DNA from: Gigaspora margarita
Lineage: Eukaryota; Glomeromycota; Glomeromycetes; Diversisporales; Gigasporaceae
Length of the DNA stretch: 64,000 nucleotides
Reading direction: 5' to 3'
Assembly: GCA_009809945.1 (NCBI GenBank)
Contig: WTPW01000515.1
Coordinates: 80,695 to 144,694, forward strand
The translations under genes were made by a program, and so were the position numbers. The notes under the pieces were generated by a model that saw only the letters and a program-made list of their open reading frames with translations, did no database searches and was not told the origin of the DNA. Position 1 is the first letter of the stretch. Each line of letters opens with the position of its first letter. Below, piece by piece: positions 1 through 10,737 of the stretch.

Positions 1-59
1 GTAATTATTAAAGATCTGTTAATTGTTATATATTGTTTCAAATAATTCCAATTATAATT

Positions 60-325
60 AATTTATTGTTATATAATAATTTAATATAAAAAATGATATA
101 TATCGATTTAGATATATATTAATTTTTATCCAATTAATCAATATAAAACAATATTTATAATCGATATAAAATGATTAAGTGTTATATATTGATCAAAATC
201 TATATATAAAATTTTCTGATGAAGTATATTCATATATTTGTAAAATCTGTATCTACTAGAACTTGAACCCAAAATCTCTACTTGGGTACCTAAATCACTA
301 GATCGCAGAATCCCAACTCCTGTAT
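60..325 (-). mobile_element. candidate SINE-like element, copy 1
   Basis: Read on the minus strand, the head (about 325 to 259) has an A-box-like TCTAGTGATTTAGG followed about 30 nt later by a B-box-like GGTTCAAGTTC, the layout of a tRNA-type RNA polymerase III promoter. It does not fold as a full tRNA that I can see. The body (258 to 60) is made of ATATATCGAT/ATATATTGAT-type words. A second copy with the same order, head then TATATYGAT-rich body, lies at 61195-61470, also on the minus strand. Ends are approximate; chance similarity of an A+T-rich stretch to the boxes is possible. Confidence 0.35.
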
Positions 326-470
326 AGGAATATTTATTAATAGTAATTCATAATAAAAACTACAATAATTTGATCAAATTCAGCCTTAAAATGTATTATC
401 TGTTGAATAGATTTGTAACAAAATCTTTTTAGTAATTTACTATAAAAATATTCTAATACAGTTGGTTTTT
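310..470. repeat. partial unit of the ~390-bp satellite
   Basis: This stretch matches the part of the 2440-3590 array that contains the word CAATAATTTGATCAAA and the following TAATACA-rich tail. It is separated from the array by the element at 861-2312 and the sequence around 470-860, so the array was probably continuous before those insertions. Confidence 0.5.
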
Positions 471-860
471 TTTTATGTCAAAGTTTCCGCTATGAGAAAA
501 GGCTTTTATTCAAGTAAATCAGATCATGGGCACCTCCAGGGGCACCCTGACATTTGTTATATAGATAAGTATACAACTAGCTATATGTACAACTTTTGGT
601 TGTCTAATTTAAGTAGTCTGCCTGAAGGTTCTACACTAGTTGCTATACCTGCAACCCAACTAGAAGGTTACCTATTTAAACCCTCTGGTCCATGCTCCTC
701 CTGTCAATCCTCTTTGTATCACTGGTACAGTTCTCTGTTATATAAGTCAGTCGAGGCCAGTCCCAGATATATACAGAATCCCCTTAGAACTAGTTTATTC
801 TTGTATCTAATACAGTTGTTCTTCTCTATAATTACATAGTTTGTATTAAAAAAATTGGTA
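471..860. other. unassigned stretch, locally richer in C and G
   Basis: The stretch around 520-790 is less A+T-rich than its surroundings and a plus-strand frame stays open from 462 to 839 (125 codons), but the peptide has no motif I recognise, no splice partners are evident and the 3' part is low-complexity hydrophobic. It may be part of an unrecognised element rather than a gene. Confidence 0.15.
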
Positions 861-1121
861 CAGTACCCACTGTAAGTATCAGACTCCCAGTAACTTTCTA
901 TAGAGGATTTGAAGCGATTTGAAATTTTTTCTAGCAAAAGAATAGCATAAAAACTGATCATCCATACTTTTTGTAGATGATAAAACATCTGTATTGGGTA
1001 CCTATAACAAAAATTGCCATACCCATCACAAACATACATCATAGCCCACATTTTTTTAAAAATTAATTTGTGATCCGTATACCAAACAGGGGCTGCATAT
1101 ATTACCATATATAGTAAAATT

Positions 1122-1562
1122 GGGGAAAATCAATTATTGTTTATCCAATTTCTGGAATCTGGCACTGTCAGAGCAATAACGATTTTTTTTACTAAGCTAA
1201 CCTTACGTCTCCACTAATTGAAAATTGTAGAGCACATTCTTGCGATTCTAATGGTGGTAAAATCATTAAAATTGGACCAGTAGATCACAAGATATCGTTA
1301 AAAAACGTTTCGCGACCATATAGAGTTTCTATGTAAACAATATTATTGTTTACATAGAACTCTATATGGTCGCGAAAGGTTTTTAACGATATCTTGTGAT
1401 CTACTGGTCCAATTTTAATGATTCTACCACCATTAGAATCGCAAGAATGTGCTCTACAATTTTCAATTAGTGGAGACGTAAGGTTAGCTTAGTAAAAAAA
1501 ATCGTTATTGCTCTGACAGTGCCAGATTCCAGAAATTGGATAAACAATAATTGATTTTCCCC
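1122..1562. repeat. near-perfect palindrome, ~220-bp arms
   Basis: The sequence from 1122 to 1341 is repeated in reverse complement at 1345-1562 around a 3-bp centre (ATT at 1342-1344). By eye only a handful of substitutions or single-base indels separate the arms. It retains several CpG sites (for example TCGCGACC), unlike the flanking DNA. The extreme arm identity indicates recent origin or ongoing arm-to-arm conversion. Confidence 0.9.
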
Positions 1563-1616
1563 ATATATTACTATAGATTTTCACTGTTTGGCATATGGAT
1601 CACGAATTAATATAAA

Positions 1617-2119
1617 TTTTCTGACAACGATGCAGTTAATCTCAATGTTTAAGGGCTCTTTTGACTTCTATGGTCTTGTAGAATTCAAAAGAGGCCTCAA
1701 ACATTGATATGGATTAGGCCAGTCTCAAAATATCATGGCTTAAAATTTAAGAAAAAATTAAATAATTATTTGATTATGACAAAATTTAAACAAAAATATT
1801 TTGACAAAGATGTGATCAATCTTAATATTTAAAGGCTTTTTTGAATTCTACATGCATGTAGAATTCAAAAGAGCCCTCAAACATTAAAATTGATCACATG
1901 GTTGTCAAAATATATGCATTTTAAGTTTTTTAAAAAATTTTGTTTAAACACCTTCCCAATGCCAATAATTAACTAAATTTTAAATAAAAATATCTTAGCA
2001 TCGACATAATCAATTTTAATGTTTGATGGCTCTTTTTAATTTTATATAAATGTAGAATTAAAAAAAGCTATCAAACATTAAAACTGATCATGTCGATGCG
2101 AAGATATTTTCATTTAAAA
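1617..2119. repeat. three related hairpin modules in tandem
   Basis: Three imperfect inverted repeats follow each other at about 1617-1728, 1791-1912 and 1977-2119. Each is centred on a short loop beside TGTAGAATT, and each arm contains a version of TCAATNTTTAANGGCTCTTTT. The modules resemble one another as well as being self-complementary, so one hairpin was probably duplicated twice. No coding potential. Confidence 0.8.
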
Positions 2120-2439
2120 ATTTAGAGGTAATTATCATGTGTAAAAATGCATGAACTTTATGATTATGTAATATCCTGATATAGAGGTTTATCAGTTACA
2201 AAAAAAATATGGATGATATACATCTGTGATACTCTTTATGTACTGAAAGTTTTAAGGCATTACAACTTAACTCTGGGAAGTTACTGGGGTCAGATACTTA
2301 CAGCAGGCACTGTAATTATAAAAAAGTGTAATTAAATTGAAGTTATTTTTATAATTTTATTAATAAATTGTCTTAAAATTTAATATGACTATATAGGATT
2401 TGTGATTATATAGGAGGTGATAATAAAAGAGGCCAACTA

Positions 2440-3590
2440 TATAAAATAATTACCTTTTTATCATTACTAAAATAGTGAGTTCTGTAACTGAATTTAAAAA
2501 AATCAAGTTTTATTCATTATAGGCACATGGTATATTTATAGATAATGCTAATAATATGTGTTAGTGAATTACAATCTATGTATTACCAAAATAGTAAGAT
2601 TTATAACGATAACATATGATAAAAAACTATAATATTTCCAATGTGAACTAACTCAACCCTAACCCATATTGTGATTATTAGAATAGCATACAAGTTTTGT
2701 ATAAAAATTTTTAATAGTAATTACTAATAGAAATTATAATAATTTGATCAAACTTAACCTTAAAATGAATTATCCATTGAGTATATTTGTAACAAAAGTT
2801 TTTATAGTAATTCTAATACAAAATAATTTATCTTTTTATCTGTAGCAGAATTTAAAAAATCAAATTTCATTTGTTATAAGCACTTTGTATCTTTGAAATT
2901 AGATTAACTAAGATATAGATAATATTAATAATATGTATTAGTAAGTCACATACTATATATTACCAGAATAGTAAAGTTTGTAACAGTAACACATGATAAA
3001 AAATATTATAATCCAATGTGAACTAACTCAACTCTAACTCTATATTGTGATTATTAGAATAGCATACAAGTTTTGTATAAGAATTTTTAACAGTAATTCA
3101 TGATAGCAACTACAATAATTTGATCAAACTCAATCTTAAAATATATTATTTGTCAAGTAGATTTGTAAAAAAATATTTTATAGTAATTCACAATAGGAAT
3201 TATACTAATTCTAACACCAAATAATTCCCTTTTTTTATTATTATTAGAATAGTGAGTTCTGTAATAAAATTTAAAATATCAAGTTTTGTTTATTATTAGC
3301 ACTTTGTATCTTGAAATTAGATTAACTAAGATATGGATAATATTAATAATATGCATTATTGAATCATATCTGTATATTTTTAGAATAACAGTAATATATA
3401 ATAGAAACTATAATAATTACAATGTAAACTAACTCAACTCTAATCCTGTATTGTGATTATTAAAATAGTGAGCAAGTTTTATATAAGAATTTTAACAGTA
3501 ATTTATGATAAAAACTACAATAATTTAATTAAAATCTAAAACATATTATCCACTAATAGTCAGGGAATATATTACATCTATTGATATATG
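2440..3590. repeat. satellite-like tandem array, ~370-405-bp units
   Basis: About three diverged copies are joined head to tail. Landmarks repeated in order are AATAGTGAGTTCTGTA, GCACTTTGTATCTT, CCAATGTGAACTAACTCAA, GTGATTATTAGAATAG and CAATAATTTGATCAAA (the last at about 2741, 3113 and 3518). Partial units flank the neighbouring foldbacks at 310-470 and 4575-4740. Confidence 0.75.
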
Positions 3591-4555
3591 AGTGTTAGTT
3601 CATAATAAAAATTATAATAAAAATATATAAATTTAATATAAACTTTAAGCAAAACATTCTTTTCAGCTTACAAATTAACTTTTTTTCAAATTTTGGGATT
3701 AAGTATATCGAGAATAGTAGATTATAGTTATTTAGAGCACTTTTTTAAAATTTTGTAAAATTTGCAAATTTGTTTGATAAAATTTTTTAATAAGAAAAAA
3801 TTTTCCAATTTTAAAACTGCAATTATATGCAAAATTTTATACTGAACAACTTTACTTAAGTGATAAGAGTAGGTTATCTTGTAAGAAAAATGGGTTATCT
3901 ATATACTAAAGTTAAAATTTATTGTATTTCATAATAAATCTTTTTTTCTTATTAGGTAACCTACTTTGGGCTCTTATGCAAAGTTGTTTAGCATGTAATA
4001 TTACTCGCATTCAAGATCAAAACGCACTTTTTTGGACCTTTTACTAAGTGAAAATTGGGGTTAAAATTAAAAAAATTTTTTAACTTTAACCCAAATTTTC
4101 ACTTAGTATAAGGTCCAAAAAAGTGTGGTTTGACCTCAAACATGAGTAAAATTACATTCCAAACAACTTTTCTTAAGAGCCCAAAGTAGGTTACCTAATA
4201 AAAAAAAGTTTTATTATAAAATACAATAAATTTTAACTTTAGTACATAGATAACCCATTTTTCTTACAAGATAACCTACTTCTGTTGCCTAAGTAAAGTT
4301 GTTCAACATAAAATTTTGCATATAATTGCAGTTTTAAAATTAATAAATTTTTTCTTATTGAAAAATTTATCAAACAAATTTGCAAATTTTGCAAAATTTT
4401 AAAAAAGTGCCCTAAATAACATAATCTACTATTCTCGATATGCTTAATCCCAAAATTTGAAAATAGTTAATTTGTAAGCCAAAAAGAATATTTTGCTTAA
4501 AGTTTATAGTAAATTTATATGTTTTTTTTTTATAATTTTTACTATTATTTATTAC
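3590..4555. repeat. large foldback element, ~470-bp arms
   Basis: The sequence from about 3590 to 4070 returns in reverse complement at about 4080-4555, centred near 4073 in an A/T run. Arms are diverged by scattered substitutions but co-linear along their full length, with recognisable words such as GTAGGTTACCT, AACCCATTTTTCTTACAAGA and ACTTAGTA. It splits the ~390-bp satellite. No reading frame is present. The arms contain the ACTTTACTTAAG-type module seen in other foldbacks of this window. Confidence 0.85.
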
Positions 4556-4574
4556 TCAGTATAACATGCACCAA

Positions 4575-4740
4575 GTAGGTTTCTAATAGAATTTTTTTAT
4601 AGTAATTCACAATAAAAATTATAATAATTCTAATACAAAACAATTCACATTTTTATTATTACTAGAATAGTAAGTTCTGTAGCAGAATTTTAAAAAATTG
4701 ATTTTGTTTATTATGGGCACTTTGTATCTTTGAAAAGAGC
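4575..4740. repeat. partial unit of the ~390-bp satellite
   Basis: It resembles the segment of the 2440-3590 array containing AGTAATTCACAATA, TAGTAAGTTCTGTA and GCACTTTGTATCTTTGAAA, and resumes the array on the far side of the foldback at 3590-4555. Confidence 0.5.
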
Positions 4741-4858
4741 ACTAGTGGCACCTCACAATGCTTGTATAATATATTGTACTATATTGCTATAATAGTAAAA
4801 ATAACTTTTAAAAATTAGCTAATTTATAAATAAGTGAGTAGGCCAGCTAAAGTATCAG

Positions 4859-5126
4859 ATATATGGGATCTTTGCTAGGAAAATCACCCTTTGACATTTT
4901 CTGATCAGGTAATTTCAGACAAATTTAGAGCAACATGCCAGTTCTTATATAAATATAAATCATCTTTTGCCTTTATTGATTCAATAATCATCAAATAAAC
5001 TTTCGAATCATTAAAGTCAAAAGATGATTTGCATGCAAATAAAAACTGGCATGTTTGTTTAAGTTTGCCTGAATTAGCCTGATCGGAAAATGTCGAAAGG
5101 TGATTTTTCTAGCAAAGATCCCATAT
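4859..5126. mobile_element. foldback MITE, ~115-bp arms
   Basis: Left arm ATATGGGATCTTTGCTAG and onward (4859-4975) pairs with 5015-5126, which ends CTAGCAAAGATCCCATAT. Inner words AACATGCCAGTT and AACTGGCATGTT also pair. It is non-coding, with a loop of about 40 bp. No clear target duplication. Confidence 0.7.
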
Positions 5127-5559
5127 TTCTAGCCAAAATTTTATAATTCTGGTCTAAGTTATAAAAATTTTTTTTGGCTAAATTATTAATAATATGGGAA
5201 TATAAAGTTGTCATACTCACAACATGTCATACTCCTTTTTTGATTAATTAAAATTTTATAGTAATAAATATTTGTTGCTAATAGTAATCGATCACTAGTT
5301 CAATCTAGAATAGCTAAATCTTGTACTAGTAACATGTTATGCCCTTTTTATCTAAATTTAAATCTTTTTTTTATTGCTTTTATTTTTTTTTGTTTTTTTT
5401 TTTTTAATATGATTTTTAGTTGTTATTTTGAATCTTTGTTGGAGTTATTGCTAAAGTTGTTATTAGAGTCTTACTGAAGCTTTTGTTGGTGCCATTATTG
5501 GTACTATCATTAAAGCAGTAGTAGGGCCTTATAAAGTCATACTTAGATTGTCAGATTTC

Positions 5560-6850
5560 TTATTATTTTGGTAATTTAGTAGTTTTTTCATTTTCTTCTG
5601 CCAAGTTTTTAGTCATTTTTCTGTGAGTTCTTTATAAGTTTTTTGCTGATTTTTGGTAGGTTCTTTCAGCAAGTTCATCATTATTTTTTGGTAGGTTTTT
5701 CAGTAAATTCATCATTTTTCAATATGTTTGTTCTTATTTTTTGTAGGTCTTTTGGTAAGTTCATCATTCTTGGTTATATAGTTGTTTTTTGGAGGTTCTT
5801 TTATGAATTTTACAGTGAGTTTTTGTTGAGTTTTTCTAGTAAATTCATTATTTTTTGGTAAATTTAGCATTTTTAGTAGGTATTTAAGCAAATTCACAGT
5901 GCCATAAGCTTTTTGTTAAGTTTTTTTTCATAGATTCTTTGTTGTTTTTTGGGTTCTTTTGTTAAATTAAGAGCTTTTCAATAGTTCTTTTGATAAGTTT
6001 GTTAGTTTTGGTATTGGTTTATTATTTTTTGGATAAGTCTTTCTTTATTTTTTTATTGAATTTTTCAGTAAGCTTTTGATGAGTTCTTTCAGTAAATTTA
6101 TCATTTTTTGGTAGGTTCATCTAGTAGGTTCTTTGTGTTTTTTTTGTAGGTTTTTTCAGTAAATTCATCATTTTTCAGTAGTTCTTTCAAGAATTCTTCA
6201 TGGTTTTTCAGTAGTTCTTTCACAATTCTTTATGGTTTTTTAGTAGTTCCTTCATAGTTTTTCAATAGTTCTTCCAAAAATTCTTTGTTATTTTTCAGTA
6301 GTTCTTTTAGAGATTTTTTGTAGTTTTTTGGTTTTTTTTTTTTTTTACAAATTCTTTATAGTTTTTCAGTAGTACTTCCATAGTTTTTTTATAGTTTTTT
6401 TCACAGATTTTTTGTGGTTTTTTAGTGGTTTTTCCAAGGATTCTATGTAGTTTTTCAATAGTCATTCAAGGATTTTTTTGTCAGTTTTTAATAATTTTTT
6501 CAAAAACCTTCATTATTTTTCAGTAGTGTTTTCAAGAATTCTTCATAGTTTTTTAGTGGTTCTTCTGAGAATTTTTTGTAGTTTTTTGGTAGTTCTTCTA
6601 TAGATTCTTTATAGATTTTGGATAGTTCTTACACAGATCTTTGTGGTTTTTTAGTAGTTTTTCCAAGGATTTTTTGTTATTTTAATATTGGTTCTTTCAA
6701 GGATTCTTCGTCATTTTTTGGCAATTTTTTCAAGGATTTTTCTTTGTTTTTTAGTAGTTCTTCCAAGAAATTTTTATTATATTTTAGTAGTTTTTCTAAG
6801 GATTCTTCATCATTTTTCATAGTTTTTTTTATTCAAAGTTTTTTTTATTT
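5560..6850 (-). repeat. degenerate ~36-nt coding-type repeats (T-rich on plus)
   Basis: The plus strand is a chain of variants of TTTTTCAGTAGTTCTTTCAA/GGATTCTTC. Read on the minus strand, short stretches give peptides of the type NDEESLEKLLKYNKNFLEE and KNDEESLKE (around 6800-6690), so the ancestral unit encoded a 12-residue charged, Leu-rich repeat. Frames are broken repeatedly and no start or conserved domain is seen. It is a relic of a repetitive coding sequence or a minisatellite with that appearance; a functional gene is unlikely. Confidence 0.5.
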
Positions 6851-6894
6851 TATAGAATTTTTTTCTATTTTGTGAAGTTATATTTTATTATTAT

Positions 6895-7245
6895 TTTGCA
6901 GTTTTTTTTAAATAATAAAATGGTCACATTTGGTTATGCAACAATTTTGTAAATTTTTTTTTGTTTCACTAACATTTTTGTTATATAAAGATTTTTTTTA
7001 ATAATAAAAAATGGGTGGATTTGGTTATGCAACAATTTTTGTAAATTTTTTTGTTTCACAAAGTTTTTTTTACTTTTTTGTTACATGAAGTATTTTTTTC
7101 TTTTCTTTTTTTTTTTTAAATAATAAAAAATGAGTAGATTTGGTTATGCAATGATTTTGTAAAAATTTTTTTTTTGCTTCATAAAGTTTTTTTTACTTTT
7201 TTTTGTTATGTAAGTTTTTTCCTTTTTTTTTTTAATAATAAAATA
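6895..7245. repeat. three tandem ~110-bp repeats
   Basis: Three adjacent units contain TAATAATAAAAAATG, GATTTGGTTATGCAA and TTTCACAAAGTTTTTTTTAC in the same order, starting near 6905, 7000 and 7115. They differ mainly in T-run length. Non-coding. Confidence 0.8.
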
Positions 7246-8074
7246 ATTGTAATTTAAATTATAAACTTAATAAAAACAATTTTTTTAACAAAAAAAGCCA
7301 ATCCAATCTGATTTGCAAAGAGCAAATTAGTGGTCACATAAAAATTTTAACCAATTAAAAAGGGTGTGACAAAATTATATTTCCTAATAATATTTTAATA
7401 CTTAAACTTTAATATACTAGGTCAATTTTGATAATTTAACTACCAAAATGATTCTTTTTATAAGAGATTTCTAACAAAATTAAAATTACAAAAATTTAAT
7501 CACTGAATTCTGAGATAGTATAAATTTATATTACTATAAATACTTTATATTTTTTTTATTTATTTAGATATATTATGTAGAAATTTGCCTGCTTTTATTT
7601 TACAACATTACATGAACATTATTTTATAAAGCTATTTAATCTCTAACTAACTTCATCATGGCCACATATAAGGGTTATCTGTCTCTAGTATTTCTATGAA
7701 CCTGAACTAAACTAAACTTAGATCAAGTTCAGGTTCAATATTGAACTTGAACCTGAACTTGACCATTTTTTAGAACATGTTAAAGTTCAGTTCAGTATTG
7801 ACTTTTAGAGCTATTTCAAGTTCAGTTCAGGTTCAGTTTATAAGTTCATGAACATGTTCAGTATCAATCTAGCATTCATATGGACTAGTGCTCCTAGGTT
7901 TGGGTCTGGTTTAGTCTGGTCCAGTCTGGTCCAGTCTGGTCCAAAGTTCAAACTAGACTTACTCTAAATTTTACAATTTTAAACTGCATACTAAACTCAA
8001 ACTCAACTATAAGTTTGGTTCGGGTCTGGCTCAAAGTTTGCAAACTAGTCTAAATTTAAATATACATATATATA
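7246..8074. repeat. gene-free stretch with GTTCAGGTTCAA and TCTGGTCCAG repeats
   Basis: 7246-7690 shows no gene. From 7690 to 7870 the words GAACCTGAACT and AAGTTCAGGTTCA recur on both strands, giving an imperfect inverted arrangement. At 7905-7942 the 11-mer AGTCTGGTCC(T/A) is repeated three to four times in tandem. No element ends are clear. Confidence 0.5.
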
Positions 8075-8079
8075 TATTT

Positions 8080-8400
8080 GGATACTGAACAAGTTTACTT
8101 ATAGTGAGAAGTATAAATTAATTAGTAAAATTTAGAGAATTATAGAATTTTGTATAATTTTATTAATAAAATTATTGAAAATGTCATATCACTTGAAATT
8201 TTACTAATTGTTATAACTTCTTGCACTAAGAAAACTTGTTTAGCATCAAAAAATAAATCAAGTTGGCATGTTTTATATTACTTTTCTTAATTTGAAGAAA
8301 AAATGCTTAATTTTAGAAATTTTTATCAAAATTCAAGATTAAGCATCTTTTGCCTTAAATTTTAAGAAAAATATAATAAAACATACCAAATAATGTATTT
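8080..8400. repeat. two adjacent foldbacks
   Basis: 8084-8250 is an inverted repeat beginning TACTGAACAAGTTTACTTA and ending with CTAAGAAAACTTGTTTAGCA. 8262-8395 is a second one, beginning GGCATGTTTTATATTACTTT and ending AAAAATATAATAAAACATACC. Both are non-coding. The first carries the recurrent TGAACAAGTTTACTTA module. Confidence 0.6.
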
Positions 8401-8906
8401 TTTTATAAATCAATATTCTAATTTGGTAATTACTGACTTTACTAATAAAAGTTGTTAAAAATAATACTAAATAGTTATTATAAGTATATTTTGATGTTCT
8501 AAACAACTTTACTTAATTAAATATTTGAGTTTAATTTAATAAATTTTAGACTTGCTTATATAACAATTGCTGTCAATTTTTTTAAAATAGCTTAGTTTTG
8601 AATATCTACAGTACAAAGATCTATAAATTTCAAACACCAATTTTCTTATTTTTTTTTTATAATTACCTCTTACAAGCAGCTGCACAAAATAATAATATAA
8701 TAATACTTTATAAAATATTATTTTCAATTCTTTCTCTACTAGGTAAAAGTGTAATAAAAGGGTTAAAGAGGGGTAGAGAGAGTAAAAAGAAGAGTAAAGA
8801 AGAAGTGGAGAGGGGTAAAAGAAGAGAGTTATAATTATCTCTTTCTGTCAGCTTTCTTATATAAAGTTATATAAATAAATATAAATTTTTATATTGGATT
8901 TAAATA

Positions 8907-9088
8907 TAGTCAACCCTTTATATAAACAAATAGTTGGGAGCATAGTAACTTATTTTTAAAATGTGCCTATAATATGATTGTGATTATATAGAGGGTTTTT
9001 TATATACTTATAGTAATTAGTTTAACAAAATTAAGTGCTTATATAAAGGTGTGATTATATAAATTGAGACTATAAAGAGGACTGATTG
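8907..9088. mobile_element. degenerate copy of the CAGTC-ended TA MITE
   Basis: The left end TAGTCAACCCTTTATATAA and right end GACTATAAAGAGGACTGATTG are decayed forms of the ends of the intact copies at 31300, 31537 and 33290, and inner words (TAGTTGGGA, GTGATTATATA) follow in the same order. A TA follows the right end. Confidence 0.45.
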
Positions 9089-9897
9089 TAATTTAAATAA
9101 AGTTTTTATACAGTACCAGATAATAAAAATATCTAATTTATATATACATAATATAAAAAGTATTATAACTTGAGAGCAAATAATTTTAAAATCTTTCTGA
9201 CAAATTTGTTATCTCTATTAAAACTATAAATCTGCTATAACAGATTTGAAAAAGTTATAATACTTTAAATTTTATATGTATTTAAAAATTTGGTATTGAA
9301 TATATAAAAAAATTATCTATATGCTTTAACAGCCAACCAACAATAATTAAATAAAATTTTGCTAGTTATAATTTATTATGTAATCGTTAAATTTAGTGCT
9401 ATTAAAAAATATATATTGAATTTTTGCTGTCCGGTACTTTATAAAATTCAATAAAAATTCTTTATAAAATTGTATAATAGAGTCTCCTGATAATAATCTT
9501 TTCTATAATAAAAATAAAGGTTTTACGACATTGATCTGCAGATTTGCCATCAAGAGTAAATGAAAATGAATTGTTTTGTAATTTGTTCATTTTGAAAAGT
9601 TACAATCCATTATTAAAAACTATCATAAAATGTCATGTACAAGACTGGATCTGGTACATTTTACCAATCTTAAAACCTATAATAAACCCATAAATTCCTT
9701 GTATAATAATTGGGGTCAATAATAGCTAATTACTGATGATTCATTAATACTTATCTCTATTTGTATACCCAGGTTTTTACATTTTACCAAAACTTTATCC
9801 TATACACCTGAGTAAAGTACATAGTGATCTACTATTTTGAGTCTTGTATACAGCAGTTTACAATAAGTAAGGATTTTTTGAGTGACTTATAATTATT
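9089..9897. other. no gene recognised
   Basis: A+T-rich DNA without a convincing reading frame, splice pattern or strong repeat. Short frames here are low-complexity. Confidence 0.6.
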
Positions 9898-10123
9898 GTT
9901 GCAGCTGATGCTGAAAACGGCTGATGCTGAAATTTTGACCTATTTTGGTACAAATTTTTTAAAAATTTTTTGGGGTAATTTTGTCAGTTTTTTTTTTAGG
10001 GTTGGGTTAGGGTTTAGGGTTAGAATTGATTATTAAAGAGTATATGTGGATTTTAGAAGGGCATATATTTTCAAATCGCGTCCCCAAATTTCAGCATCAG
10101 CCGTTTTCAGCATCAGCTGCGAC
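9898..10123 (+). mobile_element. GTYGCAG MITE with internal telomere-like repeats, copy 1
   Basis: The ends are an inverted repeat: GTTGCAGCTGATGCTGAAAA at the left and, in reverse, GTCGCAGCTGATGCTGAAAA at the right, each followed by a second CTGATGCTGAAATTT word. The middle carries GGGTTGGGTTAGGG and TTTAGGGTTAG, a telomere-like tract. An inverted copy lies at 51931-52140. Target duplication is unclear for this copy (TATT on both sides). Non-coding. Confidence 0.75.
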
Positions 10124-10737
10124 TATTAAGTATAAAATTAACTTATTTGCATTTCATTCAAGATGTAGCATTATTATTCATACATTACTGCTCAGGCATT
10201 TAATTCATAACAATTTAGTCAATGTAAATAAAATTTAAAACGGTCAAAGCATGTAAAATATTAAAAAAAAAATTTGTATCCGGCATTTCTATTGGTTGGA
10301 CTTTGCGGTTACCAACTGTTATCGTTAATCGACATCTGACAATTTAAGATTTTATGCACAAGTTCACACATTGATACCGATACGGATTATTTTAAATCAG
10401 TACGCATTTAAGATATATTCGAATTAGCATGTGAACTTACGTACGTACATAAATTCTTAATGACAAATGCCGGTCAACAATTGGAATGTAAAACAAAATA
10501 AATATAAATGGTATTATGAAAGCATGTAGTGACTATTGCGCTTTATTAGAATTAGAACACTATAGAGACATTTGTGAACAAAACACTCGATGCTTAAAAT
10601 CGAACAATCAAATTAGATTTTACAAAATATTATTAAGTATCTGTTATATCCAAGTAATAATTAATATTTAGCAGTATAATATAATTTGGTAATATATTAC
10701 CATGAATCTTAAATTATATAAATAAAAATATTAAAAT
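10124..10737. other. no gene; imperfect inverted repeat near 10278-10478
   Basis: This is the downstream (3') side of the oxidoreductase gene. A weak inverted pair, CCGGCATTT near 10280 and AAATGCCGG near 10467, with an inner CAAGTTCACA/ATGTGAACTT pair, suggests an old foldback. No reading frame is supported. Confidence 0.4.

Larger units (their letters stand above)
861..2312. mobile_element. TA-flanked terminal-inverted-repeat element
   Basis: The left end begins CAGTACCCACTGTAAGTATC and the right end, read in reverse, begins CAGTGCCTGCTGTAAGTATC; similarity continues for about 35 bp to a shared CCCAGTAACTT. Both ends are bordered by the dinucleotide TA (859-860 and 2313-2314), the target duplication typical of Tc1/mariner/pogo-like transposons. 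No transposase frame is present, so it is non-autonomous. The interior is almost entirely foldback DNA: the palindrome at 1122-1562 with weaker outer arms (1060-1120 against 1566-1625), then three hairpin modules at 1617-2119. Confidence 0.65.

Noticed and set aside
259..325. Full tRNA gene
   Set aside because: Box-like words are present, but no acceptor stem or cloverleaf could be formed; kept only as a SINE-like head.
719..1108. 129-codon minus-strand open frame
   Set aside because: It runs from unassigned sequence across the left end of the TA-flanked element (861) and shows no motif; a chance frame.
5643..6875. Plus-strand frames of 72-85 codons in the T-rich region
   Set aside because: Phe/Ser-rich translations of the T-rich strand of degenerate repeats; the coding-like periodicity is on the minus strand and broken.
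8598..8834. 78-codon plus-strand frame with a Lys/Arg/Glu-rich tail
   Set aside because: Low-complexity purine-rich DNA with no motif; an overlapping minus-strand frame of similar length is equally meaningless.
9999..10022. True telomere or chromosome end
   Set aside because: The telomere-like tract is short, degenerate, internal, and bounded by the TIRs of a mobile element that has a second copy.
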